This document shows, in pieces, positions 33,711 to 42,589 of a DNA stretch of 64,000 nt. The notes below the pieces were generated by a model. That model saw nothing but the letters and a program-made list of their open reading frames with translations. It had not been told where the DNA came from and did no database searches. This DNA comes from a virus, in the IMG/VR virus record IMGVR_UViG_3300028844_005363, positions 1 through 64,000 of that record, one strand, 5' to 3'. Both the position numbers and the translations under genes were made by a program. Every line of letters begins with the position of its first letter. The stretch's first letter is position 1.

Positions 33711-34157
33711 TTAAATGCCGTCCTTATATTTTTCAGTGAATGATCGCATTTCATCTTTCATAGGTTGCATCAACTGTGTAATGCCACTAACTATGTCATG
33801 TTTAATTACCTGAGAAACCAAATAATCTAAAGATACTGGTTTAGGCATATAGTCTACAACACCTAAATGTATCGATTGGCTTAGATTATCAGGGTCATCA
33901 CTACCAGAAACGAATATAACAGGAATGTCCTTAGTTACTTCATTAGACTTCAAGGCTGTGCAAACCTGAAAGCCATCCATGCCTGGCATAACTAAATCCA
34001 ATACTACAAATGAAGGTTTATGTTCTAGGGCATATTCCACTGCTTTTGTGGGATCAGCCAAAGCAATTGCTTTAACTCCCGCACGCTCAAAAGCTTCTAG
34101 GAATACACGCCTATCTAAAGGACTATCATCAATAATAAGTACAGTCGCATTACACAT
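33711..34157 (-). CDS. Stand-alone CheY-like response-regulator receiver
   Basis: 148 residues containing a complete receiver domain: acidic pair IIDDS (D10, D11), phospho-acceptor VVLDLVMPGMDGF (D54), switch residue FVSGSD (S84) and MPKP lysine (K106). No output domain, only about 28 further helical residues. All residues needed for phosphorylation are kept, so it could take phosphate from a host histidine kinase or act as a phosphate sink or CheY mimic. Receiver proteins are uncommon in lytic phages. It is in an operon with the membrane coiled-coil gene 3 nt upstream and converges on the lysis island. Target unknown. Confidence 0.93.
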   Translation of the reverse strand: MCNATVLIIDDSPLDRRVFLEAFERAGVKAIALADPTKAVEYALEHKPSFVVLDLVMPGMDGFQVCTALKSNEVTKDIPVIFVSGSDDPDNLSQSIHLGVVDYMPKPVSLDYLVSQVIKHDIVSGITQLMQPMKDEMRSFTEKYKDGI

Positions 34158-34160
34158 ATT

Positions 34161-34463
34161 TTATTCCTTGTTGTGATTATGCTGCTGAAGATTAGTTAAA
34201 GTCATGCTGTGCAATCTTTTTTCTAAATCCAGTTCAGCCCGCAAAATCGTGTCGTTAAGTTTTCGAAGGTCAACCCCAAGCGGAACCAGTTTACCATCTA
34301 TGTCGGTTAACTTTGCCTGAATGATTTCAACATCTTTTTTTAAGTTGGCATTATCCAATGCAAGAGCTTCAATCTTTTCTTTCTGCTTACTCCAAGCATT
34401 AGCTAATGCACCAATAGGTACTATTAAAATTGCCCAAATGAAAGACATTAAATTCAAATCCAT
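34161..34463 (-). CDS. Membrane-anchored coiled-coil protein
   Basis: 100 residues. One N-terminal transmembrane segment (about 5-24, LMSFIWAILIVPIGALANAW) followed by a long coiled coil (EKIEALALDNANLKKDVEIIQAKLTDIDGKL) and a His/Asn tail. This is the layout of an inner-membrane spanin, a small holin-like protein, or a membrane scaffold. No outer-membrane lipoprotein partner was found nearby. Three nt upstream of the receiver gene, so the pair may act together. ATG at 34463 with AGAGGTAAGT ribosome binding site. Confidence 0.72.
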   Translation of the reverse strand: MDLNLMSFIWAILIVPIGALANAWSKQKEKIEALALDNANLKKDVEIIQAKLTDIDGKLVPLGVDLRKLNDTILRAELDLEKRLHSMTLTNLQQHNHNKE

Positions 34464-34604
34464 ACTTACCTCTATTTTGATTACCTGCCTCTATCAGATC
34501 AGAGAAATACACCTCTGAGGTGCTATGTTACGCAAGTATTAGATATAAATATAGGAATACCCGACTGTACTTAATCATACAGTCAGGGTGATTACAGAAG
34601 CTTT

Positions 34605-35903
34605 CTACATAGCATCCAATTCTTCTAAGTAAATACGATCAGACATAACAGCTCTATCAAATACTATTTCCTTATTATATAGCTTGTTGTTTATCATAAC
34701 GTTCTTCAAAGTGATAATGTCGCCTGTAGCATAAAAACGCATAATAGGCGTAATACTAGCATCATCCAGCAAAATCTTACCGCCGATAACATCAATACGT
34801 GAATTATCAGAAGAGTAAGCTATGTTGGTTCGTAGCACTGAACCTCTATCCAAGCTAAGCTCATCAAACGATTGCGCGTCACCATATATGTTACAACCAA
34901 TTACTTTTACATAGCCCTGTGATTGCACACAAGCACCTTCATCACGAAAAGCTCTTGTATTTTTAATAGTACAACCAATCAGCTTATTGGTTAACGAGTA
35001 TGACCATACACCAACACCGTATTTACAGGTGTTCATTGTAGAGTCTACTACGCGCATATCCCCACCTTTACAATCAATACCTCGGTCGCCACAATTTAGA
35101 AAGTGACTATCATAGATACGCTGCTTAGTACCCGCATTAATAGTAATACCATCACCTTGAATATAACTGTCGATAATCTCCCCTGTATTATTTTGAGTGA
35201 AACCACAGTTTTTAACATACAGACTTCTTATGTATAAGTTATCTGCAATGTTACAAGTGATTGCATTAGGGTACGCCGCGCCTTGCACCGAAGCCATATC
35301 AATCTTAGCATCAGTAATTGTAACGTCCTTAACATTGTCGTATAGACGAATACCAGCTTTCTTCAAGTACTTCGCTCTAAAATTATCCACAACTACAGGA
35401 CCATTAGTAGAAGCTATATATATACCGGTAGATGCGTTAAACACTTTAATATCAGAAAGTCTATTACTGCCTGAATTAGAGTGCATATACAGTGCGCTGT
35501 TAAAGTGAAAGAAAGTCATGCACGTTATATCGGTATGCTTAGATTCAACAAAAAAAGCCAAAGCACCATCACTATCTGTATTTTCCCAAGGATACTGTGT
35601 AACCCCTAAAAAGTAAGGAGCCGTATCTCTCGTAGGTAGTACCGCATTACGTGAAGGGGCGCTACCACCTATAATACGTAACTTACCTTCGCTGCTTCCG
35701 CTATTGGCTTGATATGTATGAATACTGTCATCTATATCTATGTTACTTTTTTCGCCTTTTATTTTACTTATAAGCAAAACATCATCTTTACCTAACTTGT
35801 CGGTGCTGTCTAAAATTTTAGATTTAATTTCAGCCAATCCCATTGAGTTAGCCCAAGAACCACCAGTGTTTGAACCACTAGGACTTGCTCTGTATATACC
35901 CAT
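34605..35903 (-). CDS. Appendage/tailspike protein with beta-helix fold
   Basis: 432 residues. After a short N terminus, residues about 90-400 show repeated short beta strands with Asn/Asp/Gly turns (SRIDVIGGKILL, LIGCTIKNTRAF, IYDSHFLNCGDRGIDC), the signature of a right-handed parallel beta-helix of pectate-lyase type. It would bind or cleave host surface polysaccharide as a tailspike or appendage. No trimerisation domain obvious. Position between the lysis island and connector genes corresponds to the N4 gp65/66 appendage region. Confidence 0.82.
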   Translation of the reverse strand: MGIYRASPSGSNTGGSWANSMGLAEIKSKILDSTDKLGKDDVLLISKIKGEKSNIDIDDSIHTYQANSGSSEGKLRIIGGSAPSRNAVLPTRDTAPYFLGVTQYPWENTDSDGALAFFVESKHTDITCMTFFHFNSALYMHSNSGSNRLSDIKVFNASTGIYIASTNGPVVVDNFRAKYLKKAGIRLYDNVKDVTITDAKIDMASVQGAAYPNAITCNIADNLYIRSLYVKNCGFTQNNTGEIIDSYIQGDGITINAGTKQRIYDSHFLNCGDRGIDCKGGDMRVVDSTMNTCKYGVGVWSYSLTNKLIGCTIKNTRAFRDEGACVQSQGYVKVIGCNIYGDAQSFDELSLDRGSVLRTNIAYSSDNSRIDVIGGKILLDDASITPIMRFYATGDIITLKNVMINNKLYNKEIVFDRAVMSDRIYLEELDAM

Positions 35904-35919
35904 TTTATTACCTCAATTA

Positions 35920-35945
35920 CAGCCAGTAATACTACTCACTGGCTG
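35920..35945 (-). promoter_or_regulatory. Hairpin before the beta-helix gene
   Basis: CAGCCAGT (35920-35927) pairs with ACTGGCTG (35938-35945). The T-rich side (TTTATTTATTTT) lies on the plus-strand side, so on the minus strand it precedes the stem; this may be an intercistronic stability element, not a terminator. Confidence 0.4.
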
Positions 35946-35967
35946 GTTTATTTATTTTAATAACTAC

Positions 35968-37995
35968 TTAAGCCCATAACCAAGTACCGTCGCCTTGACC
36001 TACAGGTGACTCACCAACTTTTGGTAATGAACCATTAGCATCAATAACTGTACTTACTTCATAAGGGAGCGCAATGAAGTTACCTTTATTAATGTCTTTC
36101 TGGTTTAAATAATCAGTGTCTACAATCAAGTAATCTATAATTGGTAGTTTACCTGATGCATCCCAAGCAACACCATCTACGGCAAAATCAAATGCAAATT
36201 TAGTCGCACCTTCAGGCACTACTACAGAACGGTATGCACCATTAACGCCATCGTGATAGCTAGCGCTACCCTTAGCTACAATGATGTCATTGTCGTCAGC
36301 AAACCAATAACTGCTATTATCACCACCGGTGTCTAGCTTAATAGTATAACCAGCTTCTAGCCCTGTGATAATAGTAGTGGTTCTACGTTCTGGTGTCGTA
36401 GTACTCAGGCGCAATATATTACTAGCTGCACCTCCGTTATACCAAGAACCTGCTTGCACACTAAAAGTTAAAGGTGATGGCGCATAAAGCTTAGCTTCGT
36501 CTTCCATAGTCATAAGCATACGAGATTCTTCAGGTAACACATTACTAAAAATATAATTAACTAATCTTCGTAAACCATTATAATTTGGATGCGTGAAATC
36601 CAAGTAATACTCGTCCATTAAATGTACGGCTTTGGTTGCTGCCTTGCCACTAACATAAACACTATCTTCAAATTCTAAAGGTAATGTTTTGTACATAGCA
36701 TCAAGCTCATCATTGTCCGATGCACCTGTTTCGTTAGGTGATACAAATACAATTAAAGTATTAGGTCTTGAAGCTAGATAGGTATTGAGTCCATTTACAA
36801 TATCCTGTTTCACTTCATCTACCGTCTGTCCGCTGTGGTTAATACCTAACGACATTTCTAATATCGTTGTACTGCCTGTTCCGGGGGTACGTGTTATTGC
36901 TTCAGTCAGGGTAGAGTTACCGGTATTACTTCTCCAATTACCTGCTGTTTGACCACCACTAGAATTTTCTAAAGCTTGAAAGTTTATCTTAGCTAACTGT
37001 GGTTCATAGTAATCTAAGGAATCAACCTCACCACTTAATCGTGTACTGTCACCAGTAACTACATAGGTGTAAGGTGTCTCAGACTTTAAGGCATCAAGGA
37101 AACGTTGTTTGATAGCAGTGGTTACTATTTCTGTACCGCCACCAACATCACCGTCATCTACAGCACCGCTTATTACTTTCCAGTCTTTTGCTGTAGAAGT
37201 ACCCAGGGCAACAAAGTACTCACCAGTGTTAGGGTTAATTAGTCGCTCACCTTCGTACAATGGTGCATGAATAGGTGTGCTTCTAACTGGTATAACTTCA
37301 TTTTCTAAACCAGTGTAAAAATCAGCTTCTGTTGGTTCTGGGTAGTCAGAGTAAGTAAGGTACTTATCTTTAACATACTCATCACCATTTTTGTTGTAAC
37401 GAACATCGAGGTCATACTCACCTTCAGCATCAAAAGCACCTAAACCCTCCTGACCTTCCATGTTCTCTGAAATCATAGTCCAACGTTCTTTACTATTATT
37501 TATTGTATAAATAATATAAGAAGGTACTTTTAATACACACTCGCCTACGTCTTCTTCCCTGATATGCAATTCACCAGCAGCAAACAACCACTCTGAACCA
37601 TACTTTATAAGCACATTAGCAAGACCATCATCGTCTTTAAAATTACCTAGCGTAACCACACTAATATCTTTTAAAGCTTCTTCGTCCATAAGTAAGAAGT
37701 CCGCATAAGTAGGCACTAAAACACTACCACCCGAACCACCAATAACAACACCTCCGGGTGTCACTCCATCATGTAAGTGGATCTCCCACTTTTCAACATC
37801 AAGAGTAAGTTCCCCTTCCATACCTATAAAATTTTTATTTTCTTCTGTAGTTCCCTTTTTTGGTCGCAGTACTCGGCTGCCTTCTGTTTCTGTAACGAAA
37901 CCGCCAATGAAATCACTATTCATTCTTTCAAGTGATTCCGCTATCTTACTACCACACTCTTTGTCGTCATCACAACTAATTGCAATAATACCCAT
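35968..37995 (-). CDS. Tail appendage with C-terminal SGNH-hydrolase domain
   Basis: 675 residues; the ATG at 37995 overlaps the upstream stop (TAATG). The N-terminal part (about 1-90) carries the fibre-type block EGELTLDVEKWEIHLHDGVTPGGVVIGG, which recurs in phage tail fibres. Residues about 315-500 form an SGNH/GDSL esterase: VVTGDSTRLSG (Ser), SSGGQTAGNW (Gly), FVSPNETG (Asn) and DFTHPNYNG (Asp/His). A C-terminal domain of about 170 residues looks like a carbohydrate-binding beta sandwich. It would de-acetylate host surface polysaccharide. Its C-terminal two thirds is paralogous to the protein at 41186-42433. Confidence 0.88.
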   Translation of the reverse strand: MGIIAISCDDDKECGSKIAESLERMNSDFIGGFVTETEGSRVLRPKKGTTEENKNFIGMEGELTLDVEKWEIHLHDGVTPGGVVIGGSGGSVLVPTYADFLLMDEEALKDISVVTLGNFKDDDGLANVLIKYGSEWLFAAGELHIREEDVGECVLKVPSYIIYTINNSKERWTMISENMEGQEGLGAFDAEGEYDLDVRYNKNGDEYVKDKYLTYSDYPEPTEADFYTGLENEVIPVRSTPIHAPLYEGERLINPNTGEYFVALGTSTAKDWKVISGAVDDGDVGGGTEIVTTAIKQRFLDALKSETPYTYVVTGDSTRLSGEVDSLDYYEPQLAKINFQALENSSGGQTAGNWRSNTGNSTLTEAITRTPGTGSTTILEMSLGINHSGQTVDEVKQDIVNGLNTYLASRPNTLIVFVSPNETGASDNDELDAMYKTLPLEFEDSVYVSGKAATKAVHLMDEYYLDFTHPNYNGLRRLVNYIFSNVLPEESRMLMTMEDEAKLYAPSPLTFSVQAGSWYNGGAASNILRLSTTTPERRTTTIITGLEAGYTIKLDTGGDNSSYWFADDNDIIVAKGSASYHDGVNGAYRSVVVPEGATKFAFDFAVDGVAWDASGKLPIIDYLIVDTDYLNQKDINKGNFIALPYEVSTVIDANGSLPKVGESPVGQGDGTWLWA

Positions 37996-38699
37996 TAGCA
38001 CCAACCCTCATCAGTATTTTTCATTTCTTTAGATATTAGATTAATAGTATCTTTACTTTCTAATCTAGCGCATTCATTTTGGTATATAGAGTAGTAATTA
38101 TTACTCTGGGATTCCCCAGCCAATGATTTACGATTCTTGTAAATACGATGACCTATGTAAGCCAATAAAGCTTCCGTGAATTGTATAGGTAAATTTATTT
38201 CTTGCCCTTCAATGTCATCACCTTCAAGTCTAATTTTCGGGTGTTTAGCCTGATAAATTACATTGTACATTGTGTCCTGAATAGTCTCAGGAAACTCAAT
38301 AGTATTGAAGCTTGGTAACATTACTGACGAACAAAATGATTCGTTATTAATGAATACTGGTTTATTACACGCGTCCACCACTCTATCTATACGAATAATG
38401 TCATCGGTAAAAGGTGCGCTTGAAGAATCTATAATGTACTTATTTGGTTTAGTACTTATAGTACTTAAAGCATAATCACTTTTTAAGTGGTAAGTGGTAA
38501 CACCTGATACCTGCTTTAATAGCACATTACTAAATCGCAATTCAAAGCGTGCATGCAAAGCATCTAAGGCTGCATTAATAGCAGGTATAACTTGTACGTA
38601 CTGGTCTGGCTGAGTAACTGTTTGGGTGTCATCACCACCTATAGATAAGTGCGCTAACTCCCCATAAGCCAAGTGTTCTAATATGTCACTAACTAACAT
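37995..38699 (-). CDS. Head-tail connector/structural protein (N4 gp67 position)
   Basis: 234 residues. The N-terminal block VSDILEHLAYGELAHLSIGG...QVIPAINAALDALHARFELR matches the gatekeeper/adaptor-like proteins next to the terminase in N4-like phages. The rest is helical with a C-terminal SNNYYSIYQNECARLES segment. TAATG overlap with the SGNH appendage gene. Confidence 0.8.
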   Translation of the reverse strand: MLVSDILEHLAYGELAHLSIGGDDTQTVTQPDQYVQVIPAINAALDALHARFELRFSNVLLKQVSGVTTYHLKSDYALSTISTKPNKYIIDSSSAPFTDDIIRIDRVVDACNKPVFINNESFCSSVMLPSFNTIEFPETIQDTMYNVIYQAKHPKIRLEGDDIEGQEINLPIQFTEALLAYIGHRIYKNRKSLAGESQSNNYYSIYQNECARLESKDTINLISKEMKNTDEGWC

Positions 38700-38748
38700 T
38701 TTAATTACCTTGTTTTATTAATAATCTTTAGTATAACTTAATGGCTTG

Positions 38749-40365
38749 TTACACAGCATAACTATCGTAAGCACCAACCTCTGGTTCTTCCTCTTCTTCC
38801 CAAATTTGTGAATCTTCATTAAAAGAAAGAGGGGTTTCTTCACTAGGCATAAATGAGTTGATCAGCGGCAACATTGATATTGTATCCGCAAAGTCATCAT
38901 GCTTAGATTTAAAGCCTTTACGTGATACTAGTTGCATTTCTTCCTGCATTTCTAGCATCTCTGGTGACTTATTAAGTTCCTCAGGAAACAATATTTTATG
39001 GTTCTTGAATAACGGAACCACTACATTAAATCGCGTAATTTTATCAGTGCTAGGTCTAATGCCTGGATTACCTTCATTGTTCTCAGAAGTTAGATTAAAG
39101 TAACAACGCTTAGTACCCATCTCTCTTCTAACCCAAGAAACAAAACCTTTCTGTTGTCCGCTTATTTCAATACCTACTTCTAGTGGTTTATAAATTTGAA
39201 CCAGTCTAAATAAGTCATCGACAGTCACAGCCATATCTTGCTGCTTACAAACACCGTCTACCCAAAACCAAGTACCATCAGAACTTAATGCCCACACAGA
39301 AATAACACTGAAATCACTAGCTTCCTTTTCAGAAGTTGCAAAATCCGTAGTGATATAAAAGTTATAACCATCTTTATGTTTAAGTAATGTGTTTCGTGAA
39401 TACCAGTTAATTTCGCTGTCTTTAATTAATCTATCTTCTTCTGACATAATTCGTAGCATTAGCTCCTGATTGAATGAATCCACCTTACCCGCTTTGAAAG
39501 CTTTGGTGTACTGTTTAAGTACATAATCATAAGTAAATCTATCAGGCCATGAGCCTTTAAACTCACTACGCTTGCATGGAAATTTTTCACATACAGGGTA
39601 AACGTTTACGTACCATGCACCAGACTCAACCGCTTTGTACAATGGGTCACGGGCGTTAAAGGGTGTACCTGACCATATGATTTTAGACTTAGTAGGATGC
39701 AGAGCGTAATCCACAGCTTTATACACTGTGTCATCTACGCTCGCTATAACCGTTTCTGAGCGTGCATCTTCATCAGATATTAAATCGTCCAGCACAGCAA
39801 GCACAGGACGCTTACCCATCTCCTTGGCTCCACGTACGCCGGTCTTAGCACCATAACCTTTTATAATAAAACGATTGCCGTCAGTGTTTCTAAATTCCCA
39901 ACGTATATCAGTAAACTTAGCCACAGGCACATATTCTTGTAAAAATTCAGAGTTCTCCCAACGGAACTCCAAGTTTTTACGCATATTTTTTACACCATTC
40001 TCTATACTATCAGAAACATAGATAGCCAAAGGCACTCTACCAAAGCCAGGAATTGAACCATAAACAGCAATGTATAAAAATAAGTACTCACCTAACAATG
40101 TTGTTTTCGCTATGCCACGGTGACATAGGTTGATTGTGTTTTGGCGCTTACCACTTATTTGATCAAGCATACGTAAATGAACTACAGGTGTTTTATTCTC
40201 CTCACCCTCATGACCATTAACCATCTTAATGAATGTCACAAATTCAACGGCAAAAGTACTTGGTACATAGCAATCATCTATTGAATAATTTACTTCATTA
40301 ATCCAAGCTTCTACTGTCTTTTCTGTTGGTTCCTCTAAAGGCACTTCCTCATCAAAATCATACAT
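38749..40365 (-). CDS. terL: Terminase large subunit (N4 gp68-like)
   Basis: 538 residues. The ATPase part has Walker A-like CHRGIAKTT (81-89) and Walker B VLAVLDDL (188-195), with the adjoining DE-type residues. The nuclease part has TTDFATSEKEASDFSVISVW (D341, D351), VGIEIS (E400) and a C-terminal KHDDFADTISML, the RNase H-like metal ligands. It packages genome-length DNA; the N4 type generates short direct terminal repeats. Overlaps the gp69-like gene by 8 nt. Confidence 0.95.
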   Translation of the reverse strand: MYDFDEEVPLEEPTEKTVEAWINEVNYSIDDCYVPSTFAVEFVTFIKMVNGHEGEENKTPVVHLRMLDQISGKRQNTINLCHRGIAKTTLLGEYLFLYIAVYGSIPGFGRVPLAIYVSDSIENGVKNMRKNLEFRWENSEFLQEYVPVAKFTDIRWEFRNTDGNRFIIKGYGAKTGVRGAKEMGKRPVLAVLDDLISDEDARSETVIASVDDTVYKAVDYALHPTKSKIIWSGTPFNARDPLYKAVESGAWYVNVYPVCEKFPCKRSEFKGSWPDRFTYDYVLKQYTKAFKAGKVDSFNQELMLRIMSEEDRLIKDSEINWYSRNTLLKHKDGYNFYITTDFATSEKEASDFSVISVWALSSDGTWFWVDGVCKQQDMAVTVDDLFRLVQIYKPLEVGIEISGQQKGFVSWVRREMGTKRCYFNLTSENNEGNPGIRPSTDKITRFNVVVPLFKNHKILFPEELNKSPEMLEMQEEMQLVSRKGFKSKHDDFADTISMLPLINSFMPSEETPLSFNEDSQIWEEEEEPEVGAYDSYAV

Positions 40366-41059
40366 CTTCTATGTCCTGTATTGGTTTATGGAATAGAGAA
40401 GACTGAGCCACCTCATGAGCGTTGTTGTTACCTTGCTTGATACTATTCACCTGTTTCTCAGCAAACTCGTTCATAGCTGTGCGTAGAGCGTCTATTGCAC
40501 TATCTTCTTTGTGCGTTATTTCTAATTCCATTTTAGACACTTCAGGCTGTTTAAGATGGGTCATAAGACTGTTTGCAGCATCCGATCGGACTTTAGGACT
40601 TACATCAAGATTGGTAGCTATACTGTGCTGTACGTTAATAGCATCCTGAAATTTATCCGAGTTAAGTATGTACGATGGAATTAGAGTTTGTTCTCTAATT
40701 TTATTAACCAAAATACTTTTGTTATATGCAGCTACATGGCTACTAATATCTTTATCAGTTACGCCATTATCTAAATGTGTTTGGTAGCGATCAGGAAAAG
40801 TTTTTATGTAAGCAGATTTATTAGTATCACCGCGCACCTTGAAACCCATGTAACGAACAGCATCAATATAGCTATCCATTTTAAAGCGACCATCGTTAAG
40901 TACACTAGTAAAACCCAATAAATTATCGCGATAAACTTCGCGCTCATAAGGGTCATCAAATAGTGAATTAACGGTATCAACTAAACTTTGTGTTGCTCGT
41001 TCTTTTATATGTTTAGGCAGGACAGCCTTGAATGTATCTAGTGTTAAACCATTACTCAT
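40358..41059 (-). CDS. Terminase-associated protein (N4 gp69 position)
   Basis: 233 residues directly upstream of and overlapping the large terminase gene. Helical; the segment HKEDSAIDALRTAMNEFAEKQVNS near the C terminus and TNLDVSPKVRSDAANSLMTHLKQ fit an oligomeric small-terminase-like protein. Small terminases are poorly conserved, so the role is inferred from position. Confidence 0.7.
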   Translation of the reverse strand: MSNGLTLDTFKAVLPKHIKERATQSLVDTVNSLFDDPYEREVYRDNLLGFTSVLNDGRFKMDSYIDAVRYMGFKVRGDTNKSAYIKTFPDRYQTHLDNGVTDKDISSHVAAYNKSILVNKIREQTLIPSYILNSDKFQDAINVQHSIATNLDVSPKVRSDAANSLMTHLKQPEVSKMELEITHKEDSAIDALRTAMNEFAEKQVNSIKQGNNNAHEVAQSSLFHKPIQDIEDV

Positions 41060-41114
41060 TGTGAATGCTCGAAGTTAAATAATGATTTAGTATATAGGTG
41101 CTTGGTAGGTATAA

Positions 41115-41168
41115 GCAAACAATGTTACAAACCTCTCGTCTGCGACTTCGGTTTGTAGCATTGTTTGT
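41115..41168. repeat. 19-bp inverted repeat in intergenic spacer
   Basis: GCAAACAATG-T-TACAAACC (41115-41133) pairs with GGTTTGTA-G-CATTGTTTGT (41150-41168), 17 Watson-Crick and 2 wobble pairs, around a 16-nt loop. It lies between the esterase gene end and the start of the gp69-like gene and may terminate transcription or bind a protein. Confidence 0.75.
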
Positions 41169-41185
41169 TTGAGGGTTTTTCTATT

Positions 41186-42433
41186 TTACAAAGTACCCCA
41201 CAACCAAGTGCCGTCACTTTGCCCTATTTGTATCTCACCTTCTTTTGGTACGTTTCCTTGTGCATCAATAGATAAAGGTGTCATTGCATAAGGTAAAGAT
41301 ACAGGTAAACCTTCATTTACTTGTACTTGTGTTTTGTAAACCAAAGGCGTTACTAAGTACTCTATAACAGGTACTTTGCCACTAGCGTCCCAATCATCAC
41401 CAGTATTTGAAAATGAGTAACCCATCTTAGTTGCACCTAATGGAACGGTTACAGATCTAAAAGCCCCATCAGCGCCGTCATGATACGAAGCAAAACCAGA
41501 AGAGATAAAATTGTTATCGTCATCAGCAAAGTAATAACTTGAGTTATCCCCGCCAGTATCTAACTTGATCACAAAATTTGGCTCAACATCAATTAGCGTT
41601 GTGGCTCGTCTATCAGCCTTGCTTGAGTCAAAGCGCAGTATAGGAGTTTCTGTAGTACCGCCCTTATACCAGTTACCATTTTGTACTGTAAAAGGTAAAG
41701 AACCCGTAGGTAACAAAATAGGTTGATCTTCCATAGTCATAGTCATGGCTGCTTTTAAAGGCAACACTTGACTAAAAATGTAATTAACTAAACGACGCAA
41801 ACCATTAAAATTTGGGTGCGTAAAGTCAAGGTAGAAGTCATCATTAAGGTGCACATCTGTAGTAGCATACTTACCACTGACGTATACAGAATCAGCAAAC
41901 TCAGCAGGAAGCGTTTTATACATAGCATCCATTTCATCATTAATATCTGTACCAGTCTCATTAGGTGATACAAAGATTATTAGTGTGTCTGGCTTTGCTG
42001 TTAAGTATGTCGTAAGTCCTGCAATAATATCAGCCTTAACTTCTGCAACTGTTCTACTAGATTTATTAATACCTAAAGACATTTCAAGAATAGTTGTACT
42101 TCCTGTGCCTGGGGTATTATCTATAGCTTCTTGTACTGTAGAGTTACCAGTATTACTTGCCCACCATAAAGCTGTTTGTCCGCCGCTAGCATTGTTATAT
42201 GGTTCAAAGTTTATCTTCGCTAATTGTGGTTCGTAGTAGATAGTTGAATCTAGCTCACCACTACTACGAGTACTATCTCCTGTAACGATGTAAGTGTACT
42301 TTTCATCGGCAGCTAAAGCTTCAGTAAAGCGTTGTTTGATTGGCGTGTTATCTTGCGCAATAAGCGCATTGATATTCTCTTTAATAAGTTCGGTAGTGTA
42401 GTTCACACCACAAACCATATTTACTAGATACAT
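41186..42433 (-). CDS. Second SGNH-hydrolase appendage protein
   Basis: 415 residues from the ATG at 42433 (MYLVNMV), which has a GAGGACTT ribosome binding site. SGNH esterase motifs VTGDSTRSSG, ASGGQTALWW, FVSPNETG and DFYLDFTHPNFNG match the appendage at 35968-37995 almost block for block, and the C-terminal beta domain (NGNWYKGG, IKLDTGGDNSSYYFADD) is paralogous too. It lacks the long fibre-type N terminus, so it may be attached through another protein or act as an accessory depolymerase. It ends in IGQSDGTWLWGTL, like its paralog. Confidence 0.88.
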   Translation of the reverse strand: MYLVNMVCGVNYTTELIKENINALIAQDNTPIKQRFTEALAADEKYTYIVTGDSTRSSGELDSTIYYEPQLAKINFEPYNNASGGQTALWWASNTGNSTVQEAIDNTPGTGSTTILEMSLGINKSSRTVAEVKADIIAGLTTYLTAKPDTLIIFVSPNETGTDINDEMDAMYKTLPAEFADSVYVSGKYATTDVHLNDDFYLDFTHPNFNGLRRLVNYIFSQVLPLKAAMTMTMEDQPILLPTGSLPFTVQNGNWYKGGTTETPILRFDSSKADRRATTLIDVEPNFVIKLDTGGDNSSYYFADDDNNFISSGFASYHDGADGAFRSVTVPLGATKMGYSFSNTGDDWDASGKVPVIEYLVTPLVYKTQVQVNEGLPVSLPYAMTPLSIDAQGNVPKEGEIQIGQSDGTWLWGTL

Positions 42434-42588
42434 AGTATTAAGTCCTCGTTGCACTGTATTAATTTATCACTACAGCTAACTAGTTTTGTGACAGAATCGT
42501 ACCACTTAAATTCTGTAGTTTTATTTACAATTAGTGATGCCAGTAAGTTTACCTTAATGGGTTTACTAATTAAATTACGAGAAATCAT
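42424..42588 (-). CDS. Small hypothetical protein
   Basis: 54 residues. The ATG at 42588 lies one nucleotide past the stop of the upstream gene (TAATATG) and its stop lies inside the first codons of the esterase gene, so it is translationally coupled at both ends. Helical with three Cys (LVSCSDKLIQCNEDLILC). Possibly a fibre assembly or attachment factor; not recognised. Confidence 0.6.
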   Translation of the reverse strand: MISRNLISKPIKVNLLASLIVNKTTEFKWYDSVTKLVSCSDKLIQCNEDLILCI

Positions 42589-42589
42589 A

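Noticed and set aside
34510-34522. CACCT-CTG-AGGTG triloop hairpin upstream of the leftward membrane/receiver pair as a vRNAP promoter
   Set aside because: On the leftward non-template strand the loop is CAG, not T-N-C, and the closing pair is T-A, so it breaks the rule that all others follow.
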